Positions 17,613 through 26,546 of a stretch of 64,000 nt of DNA are shown here, in pieces (within the stretch, counting starts at the first letter, position 1; each line of letters begins with the position of its first letter). The position numbers were made by a program, and so were the translations under genes. This stretch comes from Maridesulfovibrio sp. (lineage in GTDB: Bacteria; Desulfobacterota; Desulfovibrionia; Desulfovibrionales; Desulfovibrionaceae): contig NZ_OY762999.1 in the NCBI RefSeq assembly GCF_963666665.1, forward strand, positions 928,501 through 992,500, in the 5' to 3' direction. The notes beneath the pieces are model-generated. The model saw nothing but the letters and a program-made list of their open reading frames with translations, was not told the origin of the DNA and ran no database searches.

Positions 17613-17641
17613 AAAAAAAAAGAGGCCAGAAGGCCTCTTTA
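17613..17641 (-). terminator. Terminator of the exported-protein gene
   Basis: On the minus strand AAAGAGGCC and GGCCTCTTT form a stem with a short TTCT loop, followed by a run of about nine T. It lies 23 bases after the stop of the gene at 17664-18206. Confidence 0.85.
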
Positions 17642-17663
17642 AATAAGATCTAAATGTAGAATT

Positions 17664-18206
17664 TTATTCCATGGCATTGGAAAGCTTTTCAAAATAAGGA
17701 CGCACAACTTTTACATCCTCAGCAGGTGCTTTGATCATGGCTTTGGCCATCTTCATGGAAGACAGCATGTGTTCTTTCATCATTTTTTTCTGTTCCGGGC
17801 TCATGTTCGGATCAGCTTCCATTTGAGCTATTGCAGCTTCAAGCTCGGCCATACCTGCATTCCCTTCCGCTTCCATTGCGATGGAGGCAAACGCCTTAAC
17901 TACGCGTCCTGCGGTTTCAGGCCATGTCTTGTCGGTGAATCCGTTAGCTTCGATGATCATTTTTGCTTTCGGGGTGTAACCATAAAGCATGGCAAATTCT
18001 TTATTAAGCATTTCAGGGTCAAAAGGGTCTACATCGCTTTCGCCGGACTCTTCCTTTTCCTCTTCCATCTGGTCCATGATCGGGTCTAGTTGTTCCAGTG
18101 TTTTTACAACCCGTTCTACCTGATCTCCCGTAAGAGGGGACATGGCATTCGCAGTGAATGCGAAAAGGAAGGTCAGTACGGCCAGTAACAGTATTTTTTT
18201 AAGCAT
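17664..18206 (-). CDS. Exported protein of unknown function, helical and Met/Glu-rich
   Basis: I do not recognise a family. The 180-residue product begins with a clear signal peptide (KKILLLAVLTFLFAFTANA, cleavage after ANA). The mature part is acidic (EEEKEESGESDVDPFDPE near residue 50) and rich in Met, Glu and Ala with predicted helices; one segment ends MSPEQKKMMKEHM. Such features recall periplasmic helical chaperone-like proteins, but this is only a resemblance. A strong GGAGG site precedes the ATG, and it has its own terminator. Confidence 0.75.
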   Translation of the reverse strand: MLKKILLLAVLTFLFAFTANAMSPLTGDQVERVVKTLEQLDPIMDQMEEEKEESGESDVDPFDPEMLNKEFAMLYGYTPKAKMIIEANGFTDKTWPETAGRVVKAFASIAMEAEGNAGMAELEAAIAQMEADPNMSPEQKKMMKEHMLSSMKMAKAMIKAPAEDVKVVRPYFEKLSNAME

Positions 18207-18292
18207 TATTCCTCCAAGCAGATTATTTACCCCGACTAATTATTAAGGGTATATATTAAATTAAGATTTTGTAAAGAGGGTTGTAGAAAATG

Positions 18293-18326
18293 AAAGGTCC
18301 CCGCTCAATTAAGAGCAGGGACCTTT
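18293..18326 (-). terminator. Terminator of the glutamine synthetase gene
   Basis: AAAGGTCCCCGCTC (18293-18306) pairs with GAGCAGGGACCTTT (18313-18326) with one mismatch. On the minus strand the hairpin is followed by a T-rich stretch, downstream of the stop at 18359. Confidence 0.75.
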
Positions 18327-18358
18327 CTTAGCTTAAGGATATGGCAGTATCTATTTTT

Positions 18359-20545
18359 TTATTTGATGAACAGCATTTCAGAGTAGCTGGGCAGGCACCA
18401 GAGGTCGTCTGCAACAACTTCTTCAAGCTGATCGGCGTACTTGCGGACTTCCAGCATTGCGGGAAGTGCGGTGCAGCAGAGGTATTTTGCTTCTTCTTCT
18501 ACATCGCCTTCAGGCTTGGCAGCCATGATTTTTTCAAGTTCGATGTTTGCATTCTGCATGCCGCGAAGTTTAGCGGTTACGTCTTCAAGGGTGCCGGTGG
18601 TGAATTCCACGCCGATGGCTTTCATTGCAGCGCAGGTTTCAGCCAGTTCTTTCTGGTAGCGAACTGCGCCGGGGAGAATATGAGTCTTGGCGAGTTTGGT
18701 TACCAGTGCAGCTTCGGTGACGATAGCCTGATTGTACTGTTCGAGGTAGATTTCTTTACGGCTTTCCAGTTCTTCTTTGGTGAAGACACCGTATTTGGTG
18801 AACAGTTCCACGGAGTCTGCAGAAGAGATCTCGGGGATTGCGTCTGCGGAGGTACGCAGGTTAGGCAGGCCGCGTTCTTCTACAGCTTCTTTGTGCCACT
18901 TGTCAGAGTAACCGTCGCCGTTGAATACAATCTGGCCGTGCTTATCCATGATGTCTTTGATGACTTTATTTACGGCATCATTGAGTTTGGACTTGTCACC
19001 GCCCATGATAGATTCCATTTCATCGGCGATGAAATCGAGAGATTCAGCCATCATGGTGTTCAGGGCAACCTGAGGACCTGCGATGGAGAGGTTTGAACCT
19101 ACTGCGCGGAACTCGAAACGGTTACCGGTAAAGGCAAACGGGCTGGTACGGTTACGGTCTCCTGCGTCTCTGGGCAGCGGAGGCAGGGTGTCTACGCCGG
19201 CTTTAAGGAAACCAGTGGAGGTCGGAGTCGGGGAGTTGCCTTCCTGAATCTTGTTGAAGATTTCAGAGAGCTGGTCGCCGAGGAAGATGGACATGATTGC
19301 CGGAGGTGCTTCGTTTGCACCGAGACGGTGGTCGTTGGAAGCTGTGGCAACTACTGCACGCAAAAGTTTGCTGTGAATGTGTACTGCGCGAATTGCTGCA
19401 GCGCAGAAGATGAGAAACTGTGCGTTTTCGTGGGGGTTGTCGCCCGGATCGAAAAGGGAACCGTGTCCGTTGCAGCTCAGGGAGTAGTTGAGGTGCTTAC
19501 CGGAACCGTTGATTCCTGCGAAAGGTTTTTCGTGAAGCAGGCAGACCATACCGTGGCGTTTGGCCACACTTTTCAGGGTGGTCATAACCATCTGGTTGTG
19601 GTCGGTAGCAATGTTGGACTGTTCGTAAACAGGAGCGATTTCGAACTGACCGGGAGCTACTTCGTTGTGGCGAGTCTTAACCGGTACACCCAGTTTGTAG
19701 AGTTCGTGCTCAACATCCATCATGAAAGAAAGTACGCGGCGGGGAACAGCGCCGAAGTAGTGGTCATCCAGTTCCTGTCCTTTTGCGGGTTTTGCACCGA
19801 AAAGGGTCCTGCCGGACATCATGAGGTCGGGGCGTGCGAAGTAGAAGTTACGGTCAATAAGGAAGTATTCCTGCTCAGGACCGGCATTGGAAGCAACGCG
19901 GTTACCGGAGTTGTCACCGAAAATATTAAGAATGCGCTGTGCAGAAGTGTTAACCACCTGTGTTGCTTTCAGCAGAGGAGTCTTTTTATCCAGTGCTTCA
20001 CCTTTCCAGGAGATGAATGCGGTAGGGATGCACAGGAAAGTTCCGTTAGGATTCTCAAGGATATAGGCAGGGCTGGTTACATCCCATGCGGTGTATCCAC
20101 GAGCTTCAAAGGTGGCGCGCAGACCGCCGTTGGGGAAGCTGGACGCATCGGGTTCACCCTGAATGAGCAGTTTGCCTTCAAATTCAGCAATGCAGTTGCC
20201 GTTACCTTCGGGAGAGATGAAGCTGTCATGCTTCTCTGCGGTCAGGCCGGTCAGGGGATAGAAAACGTGAGTGTAATGGGTTGCGCCTTTTTCCATTGCC
20301 CATTCTTTCATTGCGTTTGCAACGGTATCAGCGATGGAAGGATCGATTGCAGCACCTTCTTCAATGGTCTTTCTCAGGGATTTGTAGACTTTCTTGGGAA
20401 GTCTATCCTTCATTACGCTGTCGTTGAAGACATTGCAGCCGAAGAGTTCGGTGGGTTTAGTGTCGGCAAAGCTGAAGGAAGCTTCAGGGATAGAGTAGTT
20501 GGTCACTGCAGTGATCGCACCCTGGCGGGAGGTGTTTGAACTCAT
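18359..20545 (-). CDS. glnN: Glutamine synthetase type III
   Basis: This 728-residue protein is far longer than GS type I (~470) and matches GSIII, which ligates ammonia to glutamate using ATP. Recognisable active-site stretches are SNAGPEQEYFLIDRNF (metal-binding Glu), AGINGSGKHLNYS (ATP/glutamate loop) and the RTSPFAFTGNRFEFRAVGS region. An extended C-terminus with helices is typical of GSIII. It is monocistronic with its own terminator; AAGGAG lies ahead of the ATG. A -24/-12 promoter candidate at 20630-20645 implies sigma-54/NtrC-type nitrogen control. The opposite strand carries long open frames that are shadows. Confidence 0.96.
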   Translation of the reverse strand: MSSNTSRQGAITAVTNYSIPEASFSFADTKPTELFGCNVFNDSVMKDRLPKKVYKSLRKTIEEGAAIDPSIADTVANAMKEWAMEKGATHYTHVFYPLTGLTAEKHDSFISPEGNGNCIAEFEGKLLIQGEPDASSFPNGGLRATFEARGYTAWDVTSPAYILENPNGTFLCIPTAFISWKGEALDKKTPLLKATQVVNTSAQRILNIFGDNSGNRVASNAGPEQEYFLIDRNFYFARPDLMMSGRTLFGAKPAKGQELDDHYFGAVPRRVLSFMMDVEHELYKLGVPVKTRHNEVAPGQFEIAPVYEQSNIATDHNQMVMTTLKSVAKRHGMVCLLHEKPFAGINGSGKHLNYSLSCNGHGSLFDPGDNPHENAQFLIFCAAAIRAVHIHSKLLRAVVATASNDHRLGANEAPPAIMSIFLGDQLSEIFNKIQEGNSPTPTSTGFLKAGVDTLPPLPRDAGDRNRTSPFAFTGNRFEFRAVGSNLSIAGPQVALNTMMAESLDFIADEMESIMGGDKSKLNDAVNKVIKDIMDKHGQIVFNGDGYSDKWHKEAVEERGLPNLRTSADAIPEISSADSVELFTKYGVFTKEELESRKEIYLEQYNQAIVTEAALVTKLAKTHILPGAVRYQKELAETCAAMKAIGVEFTTGTLEDVTAKLRGMQNANIELEKIMAAKPEGDVEEEAKYLCCTALPAMLEVRKYADQLEEVVADDLWCLPSYSEMLFIK

Positions 20546-20579
20546 TTGAAAAAACTCCTTAAATCTTTTTTATTGGTGA

Positions 20580-20596
20580 TCTTCGCTTGGCGAAGA
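20580..20596 (-). other. Leader hairpin upstream of glutamine synthetase
   Basis: TCTTCGC and GCGAAGA form a perfect 7-bp stem with a 3-base loop between the predicted promoter and the glnN Shine-Dalgarno. It may stabilise the leader RNA. Confidence 0.4.
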
Positions 20597-20629
20597 ATTT
20601 TGGGCTTTAATCAAATCTGATCCTACATA

Positions 20630-20645
20630 AGCAGGAGGTGTGCCG
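20630..20645 (-). promoter_or_regulatory. Sigma-54 (-24/-12) promoter candidate for glnN
   Basis: On the minus strand the sequence reads CGGCACACCTCCTGCT. It keeps the invariant GG and GC separated by ten bases and matches GGCAC and TGC of the TGGCAC-N5-TTGC consensus. It lies about 85 bases upstream of the glnN start, a plausible place for nitrogen-controlled transcription. RpoN itself is encoded at 55719-57134. Confidence 0.55.
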
Positions 20646-21374
20646 TTGTTTTGAAAATCTTATATTACATATGGTTAAGTAGTTTTGCTGGTGTTTTTGT
20701 ATATGTTGATCTTACAAAAATGTAGAATGAGGTGTTCTGTAGAGATGTGGGTAGTTACAAAATTGTTATTAATTTTATGCAAAGCTCAAAAGAAGGGTAA
20801 ATTGATTACAAATTTGTATAATTTGATCCGTCAAACTGTTTTTTTAAGAGGATATCCCTTAGTTTGCGTGTACAGAGCGGCTTGGGAAAGATTGCACTTG
20901 TACCACGTGTGTTGGTGACTTCCTACATTAATATACTTAGAAAGTCAGTAGTAAACATAAAATCTTATGCTTTTCTCGATACCGGGAGGTTTGCTTGTTA
21001 TTATTCAAGCAGTTTTTGGAGAAACTGTTTCTGTTTTTGTGTAGTTATTTGAGTATTAATAGATGTGGTATTCGCTAAATAAGACATAACTGATCACAGG
21101 TATTTTCCGTTTATCTCTTTACTGGTTGATTGGTTAATCAGGTGAGTGTTTGCTTTTAAAACACATGTATTCTCGAACTGTTAACGTATCTATTGAGTTT
21201 GATTGAGTTTCTAATTGACTGGTTGTGCGGTCTACGTCTTGAATTTAGTGTAGAAAGGTGCTAAATTTTCCTACTTCGACAAATTATCGACGGGTAAATT
21301 GCTCGTTGATCGGTCTATCTTCATTTTGTTGTGATGAAGATTTTTAAGAAATGATGTTCATTTTTGGAGGATTC
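20646..21374. other. AT-rich non-coding stretch between glnN and the glutamine transporter
   Basis: About 730 bases without a gene I can support. Two short plus-strand open frames (20685-20918 and 20864-21052) lack a Shine-Dalgarno and recognisable composition. A TGATT/AATCA inverted repeat with a 4-base spacer is at 21127-21140 and may be an operator. No sigma-54 site with correct spacing was found for glnH. The promoter of the transporter must lie here, but I cannot place it. Confidence 0.4.
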
Positions 21375-22118
21375 ATGAAAAAACTGCTTTCAATAATCGT
21401 TGCTGCTCTGATTACCGCGACCATGGTCGGAACTGCTTTCGCAGGTAAACTTACTGTTGCTTGTGACACTAGCTTCCCTCCTTTTGAGTTTAAAGATCCT
21501 GCTACCGGAAAGCACACCGGCTTTGACGTTGAGCTTTGGGAAGCCATCGCCAAAAAAATCGGTGCTGATTATGATCTGCAGCCCATGGACTTCAACGGCA
21601 TCATTCCCGGTCTCCAGTCCAACCAGCTTGATGTAGGTATCGCAGGTATCACCATCAAACCCGAGCGTGCTAAAGTTGTCGACTTCTCTGACGGTTACTA
21701 CAACTCCGGCCTGCTTATCCTTGTTAAAAAAGACGATAACTCCGTTAACGGTATTGAAGATCTTAAAGGTAAGATTATTTCTACCAAATTGAGCACTTCT
21801 TCCGCAGATTTCGCTAAAACTGCAGGCGCTAAGGAAGTTAAACTTTACCCCAACAACGACGCTATGTTCATGGAACTCATGACCGGCGGCGCTGATGCGG
21901 TTATCTTTGACTCTCCCGTTATCGCAGACTTCATGCGCAAGGCCGGTAAAGGCCAGGTTAAAGTTGTTGGTCCTCTTTACAACGGTCAGCAGTACGGTAT
22001 TGCTTTCCCCAAAGGAAGCAGCCTCGTTGCTAAAGTTAACGCAGCTCTCAAAGACCTGCGTGAAGACGGCACCTACCGCGAACTGTACGTAAAATGGTTC
22101 GGTACTGAGCCTAAATAA
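21375..22118 (+). CDS. glnH: Glutamine/polar amino acid ABC transporter binding protein
   Basis: A GGAGG site six bases ahead selects ATG 21375 over the in-frame ATG at 21351. The signal peptide (KKLLSIIVAALITATMVGTAFA) is followed by a GlnH-type fold: LTVACDTSFPPFEF, HTGFDVELWEAIAKKIG, MDFNGIIPGLQSNQLDVGIAGIT. The DFNGIIPGLQ segment and the Arg in KPERAKVVDFS match glutamine binders. At 247 residues it has normal size. A GC-rich hairpin separates it from the permease gene, so it is likely made in excess of the membrane parts. It delivers amino acids to the permease/ATPase just downstream. Confidence 0.92.
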   Translation: MKKLLSIIVAALITATMVGTAFAGKLTVACDTSFPPFEFKDPATGKHTGFDVELWEAIAKKIGADYDLQPMDFNGIIPGLQSNQLDVGIAGITIKPERAKVVDFSDGYYNSGLLILVKKDDNSVNGIEDLKGKIISTKLSTSSADFAKTAGAKEVKLYPNNDAMFMELMTGGADAVIFDSPVIADFMRKAGKGQVKVVGPLYNGQQYGIAFPKGSSLVAKVNAALKDLREDGTYRELYVKWFGTEPK

Positions 22119-22148
22119 TTTATTTGTAATAATTACAATATGTTTTGT

Positions 22149-22178
22149 GGGGCGGCTATTTGGCCGCCCCTAATTATT
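22149..22178 (+). terminator. Intercistronic hairpin between glnH and glnP (partial terminator)
   Basis: GGGGCGGC (22149-22156) pairs with GCCGCCCC (22163-22170), followed by TAATTATTTTTT. Placed between binding-protein and permease genes, such hairpins allow only part of transcription through and protect upstream mRNA, giving more binding protein than permease. Confidence 0.7.
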
Positions 22179-22196
22179 TTTTAAACAGAGGTCCTA

Positions 22197-22865
22197 ATGG
22201 CATTCGCATTTGACACATCAGTTTTCTGGGACACATTTCCCATGCTTATGCGTGGTCTCAAGCTTACAGTTGAGATTACCATCGGCGGTCTAATTTTCGG
22301 ATTTTTACTTGGAAGCGCAGCAGGTTTGATGAAGCTCTCCCGCAATTTTTTTACCAGGAAGATTGCCGGGGTCTACGTTGAAGCTATCAGGGGTACGCCC
22401 ATGCTTGTTCAGGCCATGTTCCTTTATTACGGGGTTCCCATGGCAATCGGGATGCGCATTCCCCCAATGACCGCCGGGATTATTATTATAGCAGTCAATT
22501 CAGGTGCCTATATTGCCGAGATCGTGCGTGGTGCGGTTCAGTCCATAAACAAAGGTCAGTTTGAGGCCGGACGTTCCATCGGCCTGACCAATGCCCAGAC
22601 CATGCGTTATATTATCTGGCCTCAGGCTCTTAAGCGCATGATTCCGCCCCTCGGCAACCAGTTCATCATCAGCCTTAAAGATACCTCCCTGCTCATGGTT
22701 ATCGGTGTCGGTGAGCTTATGAGGACCGGTCAGGAAATCACCTCTGTGAACTTTCGTGCCTTTGAGGTATACCTTGCGGTTGCATGTGTTTACCTCGTTA
22801 TGACCCTGTCCATCGCATTTGTAATGCGTCGCATTGAGAAAAAGTTGAATACTTCCCGGAGGTAG
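22197..22865 (+). CDS. glnP: Glutamine/polar amino acid ABC transporter permease
   Basis: This 222-residue inner-membrane protein has the HisM/GlnP pattern: a first helix LKLTVEITIGGLIFGFLLG, the EAIRGTPMLVQ motif, and the EAA loop (EAGRSIGLTNAQTMRYIIWPQA) that docks with the ATPase. It should form a homodimer. An AGAGG site precedes the ATG, and the ATPase starts 4 bases after its stop. Confidence 0.93.
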   Translation: MAFAFDTSVFWDTFPMLMRGLKLTVEITIGGLIFGFLLGSAAGLMKLSRNFFTRKIAGVYVEAIRGTPMLVQAMFLYYGVPMAIGMRIPPMTAGIIIIAVNSGAYIAEIVRGAVQSINKGQFEAGRSIGLTNAQTMRYIIWPQALKRMIPPLGNQFIISLKDTSLLMVIGVGELMRTGQEITSVNFRAFEVYLAVACVYLVMTLSIAFVMRRIEKKLNTSRR

Positions 22866-22869
22866 TGAA

Positions 22870-23601
22870 ATGATTGAGATTAAGAACCTTCATAAAAGTT
22901 TCGGGAAGCTTGAAGTTATCAAAGGAATCGACCTTAAAGTTAAGTCCGGCGAAGTTGTCTGTATTATCGGTCCTTCCGGGTCCGGTAAATCAACAGTGCT
23001 GCGTTGTATTAATAAGCTTGAAGATCCTACTTCCGGTACTATCATTGTAGACGGTCATGACATTATGTCTCCTTCTACTGATATCAACAAAGTTCGTGCT
23101 GAAGCCGGAATGGTTTTTCAGCAGTTTAATCTTTTTCCTCATATGACCATTCTTGAAAACGTGACCCTCGGTCCTGTCAAGGTGCGTCATATGTCAAAGA
23201 GTGATGCTGACGAACTCGGCCTTAAGCTTCTGGATAAGGTTGGTCTCAAGGATAAGGCTCGCAACTATCCTGAGCAGCTCTCCGGCGGTCAGAAACAGCG
23301 CGTTGCAATTGCCCGTTCTTTGGCTTTGAAGCCTAAGGTTATCCTTTTTGACGAGCCTACTTCCGCTCTTGACCCTGAGTTGGTCGGAGAGGTTCTGGAA
23401 GTAATGCAGAAGCTTGCCAAGGAAGGCATGACCATGATCGTAGTTACCCATGAAATGGGTTTCGCAAAGGAAGTTGCCGACCGTCTCATTTTCATCGATC
23501 AAGGCATTATTCAGGAAGAAGGCGACCCTGTTGAGGTGTTTGCTAGTCCCAAGAATCCACGCCTTAAGGATTTTCTTGGTAAAGTTGTTTCTCATATATA
23601 A
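22870..23601 (+). CDS. glnQ: Glutamine/polar amino acid ABC transporter ATP-binding protein
   Basis: The 243-residue ATPase has Walker A GPSGSGKST, the Q-loop MVFQQFNLFPHMT typical of the polar amino acid subfamily, signature LSGGQKQRVAIAR, Walker B VILFDEPTSALDPE and the switch His in VVTHEMGFA. It should energise GlnP. The open frame ends with a hairpin terminator. No substrate specificity can be read from an ATPase of this group; the binding protein is the better guide. Confidence 0.95.
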   Translation: MIEIKNLHKSFGKLEVIKGIDLKVKSGEVVCIIGPSGSGKSTVLRCINKLEDPTSGTIIVDGHDIMSPSTDINKVRAEAGMVFQQFNLFPHMTILENVTLGPVKVRHMSKSDADELGLKLLDKVGLKDKARNYPEQLSGGQKQRVAIARSLALKPKVILFDEPTSALDPELVGEVLEVMQKLAKEGMTMIVVTHEMGFAKEVADRLIFIDQGIIQEEGDPVEVFASPKNPRLKDFLGKVVSHI

Positions 23602-23630
23602 ATGAAGCAACTCAATAGTTGGAATTATCG

Positions 23631-23658
23631 GGCAGTCCCTTCGGGGCTGCCTTTTTTT
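23631..23658 (+). terminator. Terminator of the glnHPQ operon
   Basis: GGCAGTCCC and GGGGCTGCC pair around a TTC(G) loop and are followed by seven T, 30 bases after the glnQ stop. Confidence 0.9.
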
Positions 23659-23751
23659 ATAATAGTTTGTTTTTGGGAATAGGTTGACGTATCTGCCTCT
23701 TTGCTAAATAACAGTAGTATCTTTAATTTTGAAATCTGGGAGGCAGATAAG

Positions 23752-24327
23752 ATGAAAAAGTTTCTGAGTTGCAGCGTTGTTGCTCTTGTTCTGGTCCTGA
23801 TGAGCTCCTTTGCCTTTGCTGACGGCTGTCCTGAGTTACGCGGTACATGGGTCGGTCTGGTCAAGATGATAGATAAGGATGGAAACGTTAAAGAGAACAA
23901 AGCCGTTTTCATAATTAAAAAGCAAGAGGGAAATCTTTTTTCCGGTGAAAAAGCATGGTTTGCCGATAACAAGGAAAATCTTATAACAGAAGGATTCAGC
24001 GGAATTATTGGAGCTGACGGTGTGAGTCTCTATTTTGCTGAGCATGAAGACGGGTATACTCTGGGGACTTTGACCGGTAAGGAAAACATGTCTCTTTATT
24101 ACCTTGAGAATGGGCGTAAAGCTAAAGCCATTTACTATACGATGGAGCGAATCCGTTTTGCCAGAGCTTTTGTTGATATCGATAAAGATGGCAATAAAAC
24201 CATTATCCGTTCCGAAATTGTTAAGGTTTATCCTCTTAATGCCGAGCGAATTATGCGTGAAGCTGACTTAAATAAAGATGGAAAACTGAGCAAAAAAGAA
24301 TGGGAAGAATGGAAAAAGAAACAATAA
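23752..24327 (+). CDS. Exported protein with C-terminal EF-hand-like calcium motif
   Basis: GGGAGG seven bases ahead selects ATG 23752; upstream in-frame sequence is not signal-like. The signal peptide (KKFLSCSVVALVLVLMSSFAFA) precedes a ~170-residue mature part with a beta-rich GTWVGLVKMIDKDGNVKENK segment. The last 20 residues hold a canonical EF-hand loop (DLNKDGKLSKKEW) with Asp at positions 1, 3(N) and 5 and Glu at 12. Two other DxDG segments occur (IDKDGN twice), but they are embedded in strands. I do not recognise the full family. It likely acts in the periplasm. Confidence 0.72.
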   Translation: MKKFLSCSVVALVLVLMSSFAFADGCPELRGTWVGLVKMIDKDGNVKENKAVFIIKKQEGNLFSGEKAWFADNKENLITEGFSGIIGADGVSLYFAEHEDGYTLGTLTGKENMSLYYLENGRKAKAIYYTMERIRFARAFVDIDKDGNKTIIRSEIVKVYPLNAERIMREADLNKDGKLSKKEWEEWKKKQ

Positions 24328-24346
24328 GTTTTCAATTGGAAGTTAT

Positions 24347-24376
24347 AAAAGGCACGGATTTAGGTCCGTGCCTTTT
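24347..24376 (+). terminator. Terminator after the EF-hand protein gene
   Basis: AAAAGGCACGGA pairs perfectly with TCCGTGCCTTTT around a six-base loop, followed by GTTTTTG. Confidence 0.88.
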
Positions 24377-24519
24377 GTTTTTGTGTAGGAGCATATCCCC
24401 TTTAATGTTCAGTTTTCGGTCAATGGGGTAATTAATACTTTTGCAATTGAAAAAAGTTTCTGACCGTGAAATAGTTCTGATTAAATTAATCAATAAACGT
24501 AAGCTGATGCGGGGGGCTT

Positions 24520-25017
24520 ATGAGTGATGCGTGGGCGGTGTTATTGGCGGGTGTCGGGGGATTTGCTCTGGCTTATGTCCTGATGCAGGCGCGTGAGCAA
24601 GGCAAAATTGAAGACAAAGAATTTCAGCAATGGCGTAAAGAGATACGAAAGATGGCTTTGCTGATTACAAACCATACGCCTCGGCAGTACGGTGGCTGCG
24701 CGAATGACAAGGCCGCACATATGGCCGTTGCGAAGTTGCGGCAACTGCATACAGGGCTTGCGGTCAGGATTTTACCTGATGATTCTATCGGATTGAAGCT
24801 CTTAGGCAGCCTTAACCGATTGATAGCGGATATTAATGCCGGTAAGGTCGGGCAAGAAAGCCATGCGGAAGTGGTCAGCTTGTTTGCTGCTTTGCTGGCA
24901 GAGCGAAGTGAATGGGGGCAGACTCCTACCGGTTTTTCATTAAGCGGTATTTTTCGATGGGTGTACCAATTGCCGGATTACCTTACCGAATATGACCGGG
25001 AACGTAAGACTAACTGA
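24520..25017 (+). CDS. Hypothetical membrane-anchored protein
   Basis: I do not recognise this 165-residue protein. One N-terminal membrane segment (WAVLLAGVGGFALAYVLM) is followed by a charged helix (REQGKIEDKEFQQWRKEI) and a largely helical cytoplasmic or periplasmic body with conserved-looking Leu and Trp positions. A G-rich Shine-Dalgarno (GCGGGGGG) precedes the ATG. It has its own terminator and no evident partner gene; the next gene is convergent. Confidence 0.65.
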   Translation: MSDAWAVLLAGVGGFALAYVLMQAREQGKIEDKEFQQWRKEIRKMALLITNHTPRQYGGCANDKAAHMAVAKLRQLHTGLAVRILPDDSIGLKLLGSLNRLIADINAGKVGQESHAEVVSLFAALLAERSEWGQTPTGFSLSGIFRWVYQLPDYLTEYDRERKTN

Positions 25018-25030
25018 GAATTTTATTTGA

Positions 25031-25060
25031 AAGGACCTTCATTTGAACATGAAGGTCCTT
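25031..25060. terminator. Bidirectional terminator between convergent genes
   Basis: AAGGACCTTCA (25031-25041) pairs with TGAAGGTCCTT (25050-25060), with T6 on the plus strand and AAA on the other side. Confidence 0.82.
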
Positions 25061-25062
25061 TT

Positions 25063-26333
25063 TTACATATTGGCAAAGAACTTTCGCTCTGCTTCAGTCA
25101 GAAGAGTCAAGTTTCCATTTTTCTTAAAATAAAGGTTGAAAACCATCAGGTGCAGCCAATGTCTGTTCGTTAAATCTCCCTTTGTACTCATCGTGGTATG
25201 CCATTCATTCTCAGCATATTCTTTTTCAATTTTTATCAGGTATGGATGCTCAATAAGCAGTTTGCGTATGTACTCGAGCAGTAAGTTGAAATTCATTTTT
25301 GTCCTATTAAATATTGTTACAGCTATCTTGCATTCGGGGCAGATTTCTTTTTGTAAAAGTGAGTTGAGGGTGTGTATTAACCCTTCAGAGCAACGCCATG
25401 TTGAGCATTTGCCTATTAGTGCTGAGCGGTTCGTATGGCTTATGGCAAATCCGTTTTCGCCGCTGCGTTTGAACATGTCTTCATTGTTTGTTCCTGCAAA
25501 ATGGGTATTCAGGTTTGAGACCAGTATGTTTCTCAGGTCACAATTATTGTGGATGCTGTAGATTGCAGGCGTTCTTTCAAAGCTTCTTCCCGTGTGGCGC
25601 AATACACGAATTGTCTTTATGAAATCATCTTCTGAAATGACTGGTGTGCCGACATTGGCAGGCTGCTGAATAATGGAGAGCCTGCTGCGTACCTGTATGG
25701 GGTTGAATTCGTTAGAGTCGTGCTTAGGCGCTAGGTGCAGATCAATTGTTTTGCCTTTCTTTCGTCTGTTTTCAATGCCTTTGATGGCAATGTCTCGCAG
25801 TCTTTTTTCGGATAGTGATATGTCATGGGCCTGCCATGCGAGATATTTTTTATCTTTTCTAAATTACGTAGAAAGTGGTGCTTGAAAGCTTTCGGGTCAG
25901 AATAAAGCGGTTGCACATAATGTTTAATTATGCGGTCATCTTTTATGGTGAAACTGGGGCCTCCATGCCTGTAATGCATGCTCGGTTTGCTGACTAGAAG
26001 CCGCTTGTCGCCAGAGTATGGAATTTCTACTTGCGTGATTATTCCATCTTTTAAATTTGGCGGGTCTTGCCCGTTTTCAGGGCGATATAATCTTCCCGCA
26101 GATGTGATTCTGCAGAGGATTGGTTTGCGTATACATATTTTTTCTTCATGCAGGGTTATCTGCTTAATGGAATTTTGTGCAATAATGTTTTCCACAAGAT
26201 CAGCATCGGAAGTGGCAAAGAATTCCCTTTCCGCGATAGCTTCTATTTGCGGGATGATGCTGTTGCAAACATTCTCAAGTATTACGCTTAAGTCACAGTC
26301 ATTAAATAAATTGTTGCGATGTTGTTTAAACAT
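25063..26333 (-). pseudogene. Frameshifted PD-(D/E)XK nuclease-like protein gene
   Basis: Two overlapping minus-strand frames join into one protein of about 423 residues if the ribosome slips back one base at A AAA AAT (T6 at 25846-25851 on the plus strand). Frame 1 runs from ATG 26333 (AGGAGG ahead) to a TAG at 25731. Frame 2 is open from about 25863 to 25063, and its sequence after the slip (YLAWQAHDISLSEKRLRD) continues the protein sensibly. The C-terminal part (LRHTGRSFERTPAIYSIHN, then LRNILVSNLNTHF and IFNR) resembles a family I recall from actinobacteria and others that has a nuclease core of the form GKTDI...AECK. Here those positions read GENGF and GKCS, so all three catalytic residues appear lost. 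It may be decayed or a non-enzymatic relative. Confidence 0.6.
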
Positions 26334-26546
26334 GGGTTGCCTCCTGTGAGGCAATATTTTGACTCTTTTTTGGTTCATTAAAAAATATGCATAAATTATT
26401 CCGGAGATAATTAAAAGGCGATCAGAGAATTTGGGTATAAAATCTCATTTGTGATTCTCTTGTTATTCTAGACCTAGTTTAAAATCAGATCATAATGTAT
26501 GGTCTGATTTCAGATATAGATGCTTTTTAGATTACAAGGGGAAATA

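Noticed and set aside
18341..20539. Two long plus-strand open frames antisense to glutamine synthetase
   Set aside because: Both lie entirely opposite a well-supported GSIII gene and are rich in Cys, Phe and Gly in a way typical of antisense frames.
20685..20918. Small open frame in the long gap upstream of glnH
   Set aside because: No Shine-Dalgarno, no signal peptide or domain pattern; AT-rich non-coding composition.
21126..21160. Possible sigma-54 or FNR site upstream of glnH
   Set aside because: The GG to GC spacing is nine instead of ten, and the TTGAT/AATCA repeat has the wrong spacer for FNR; kept only as a possible operator.
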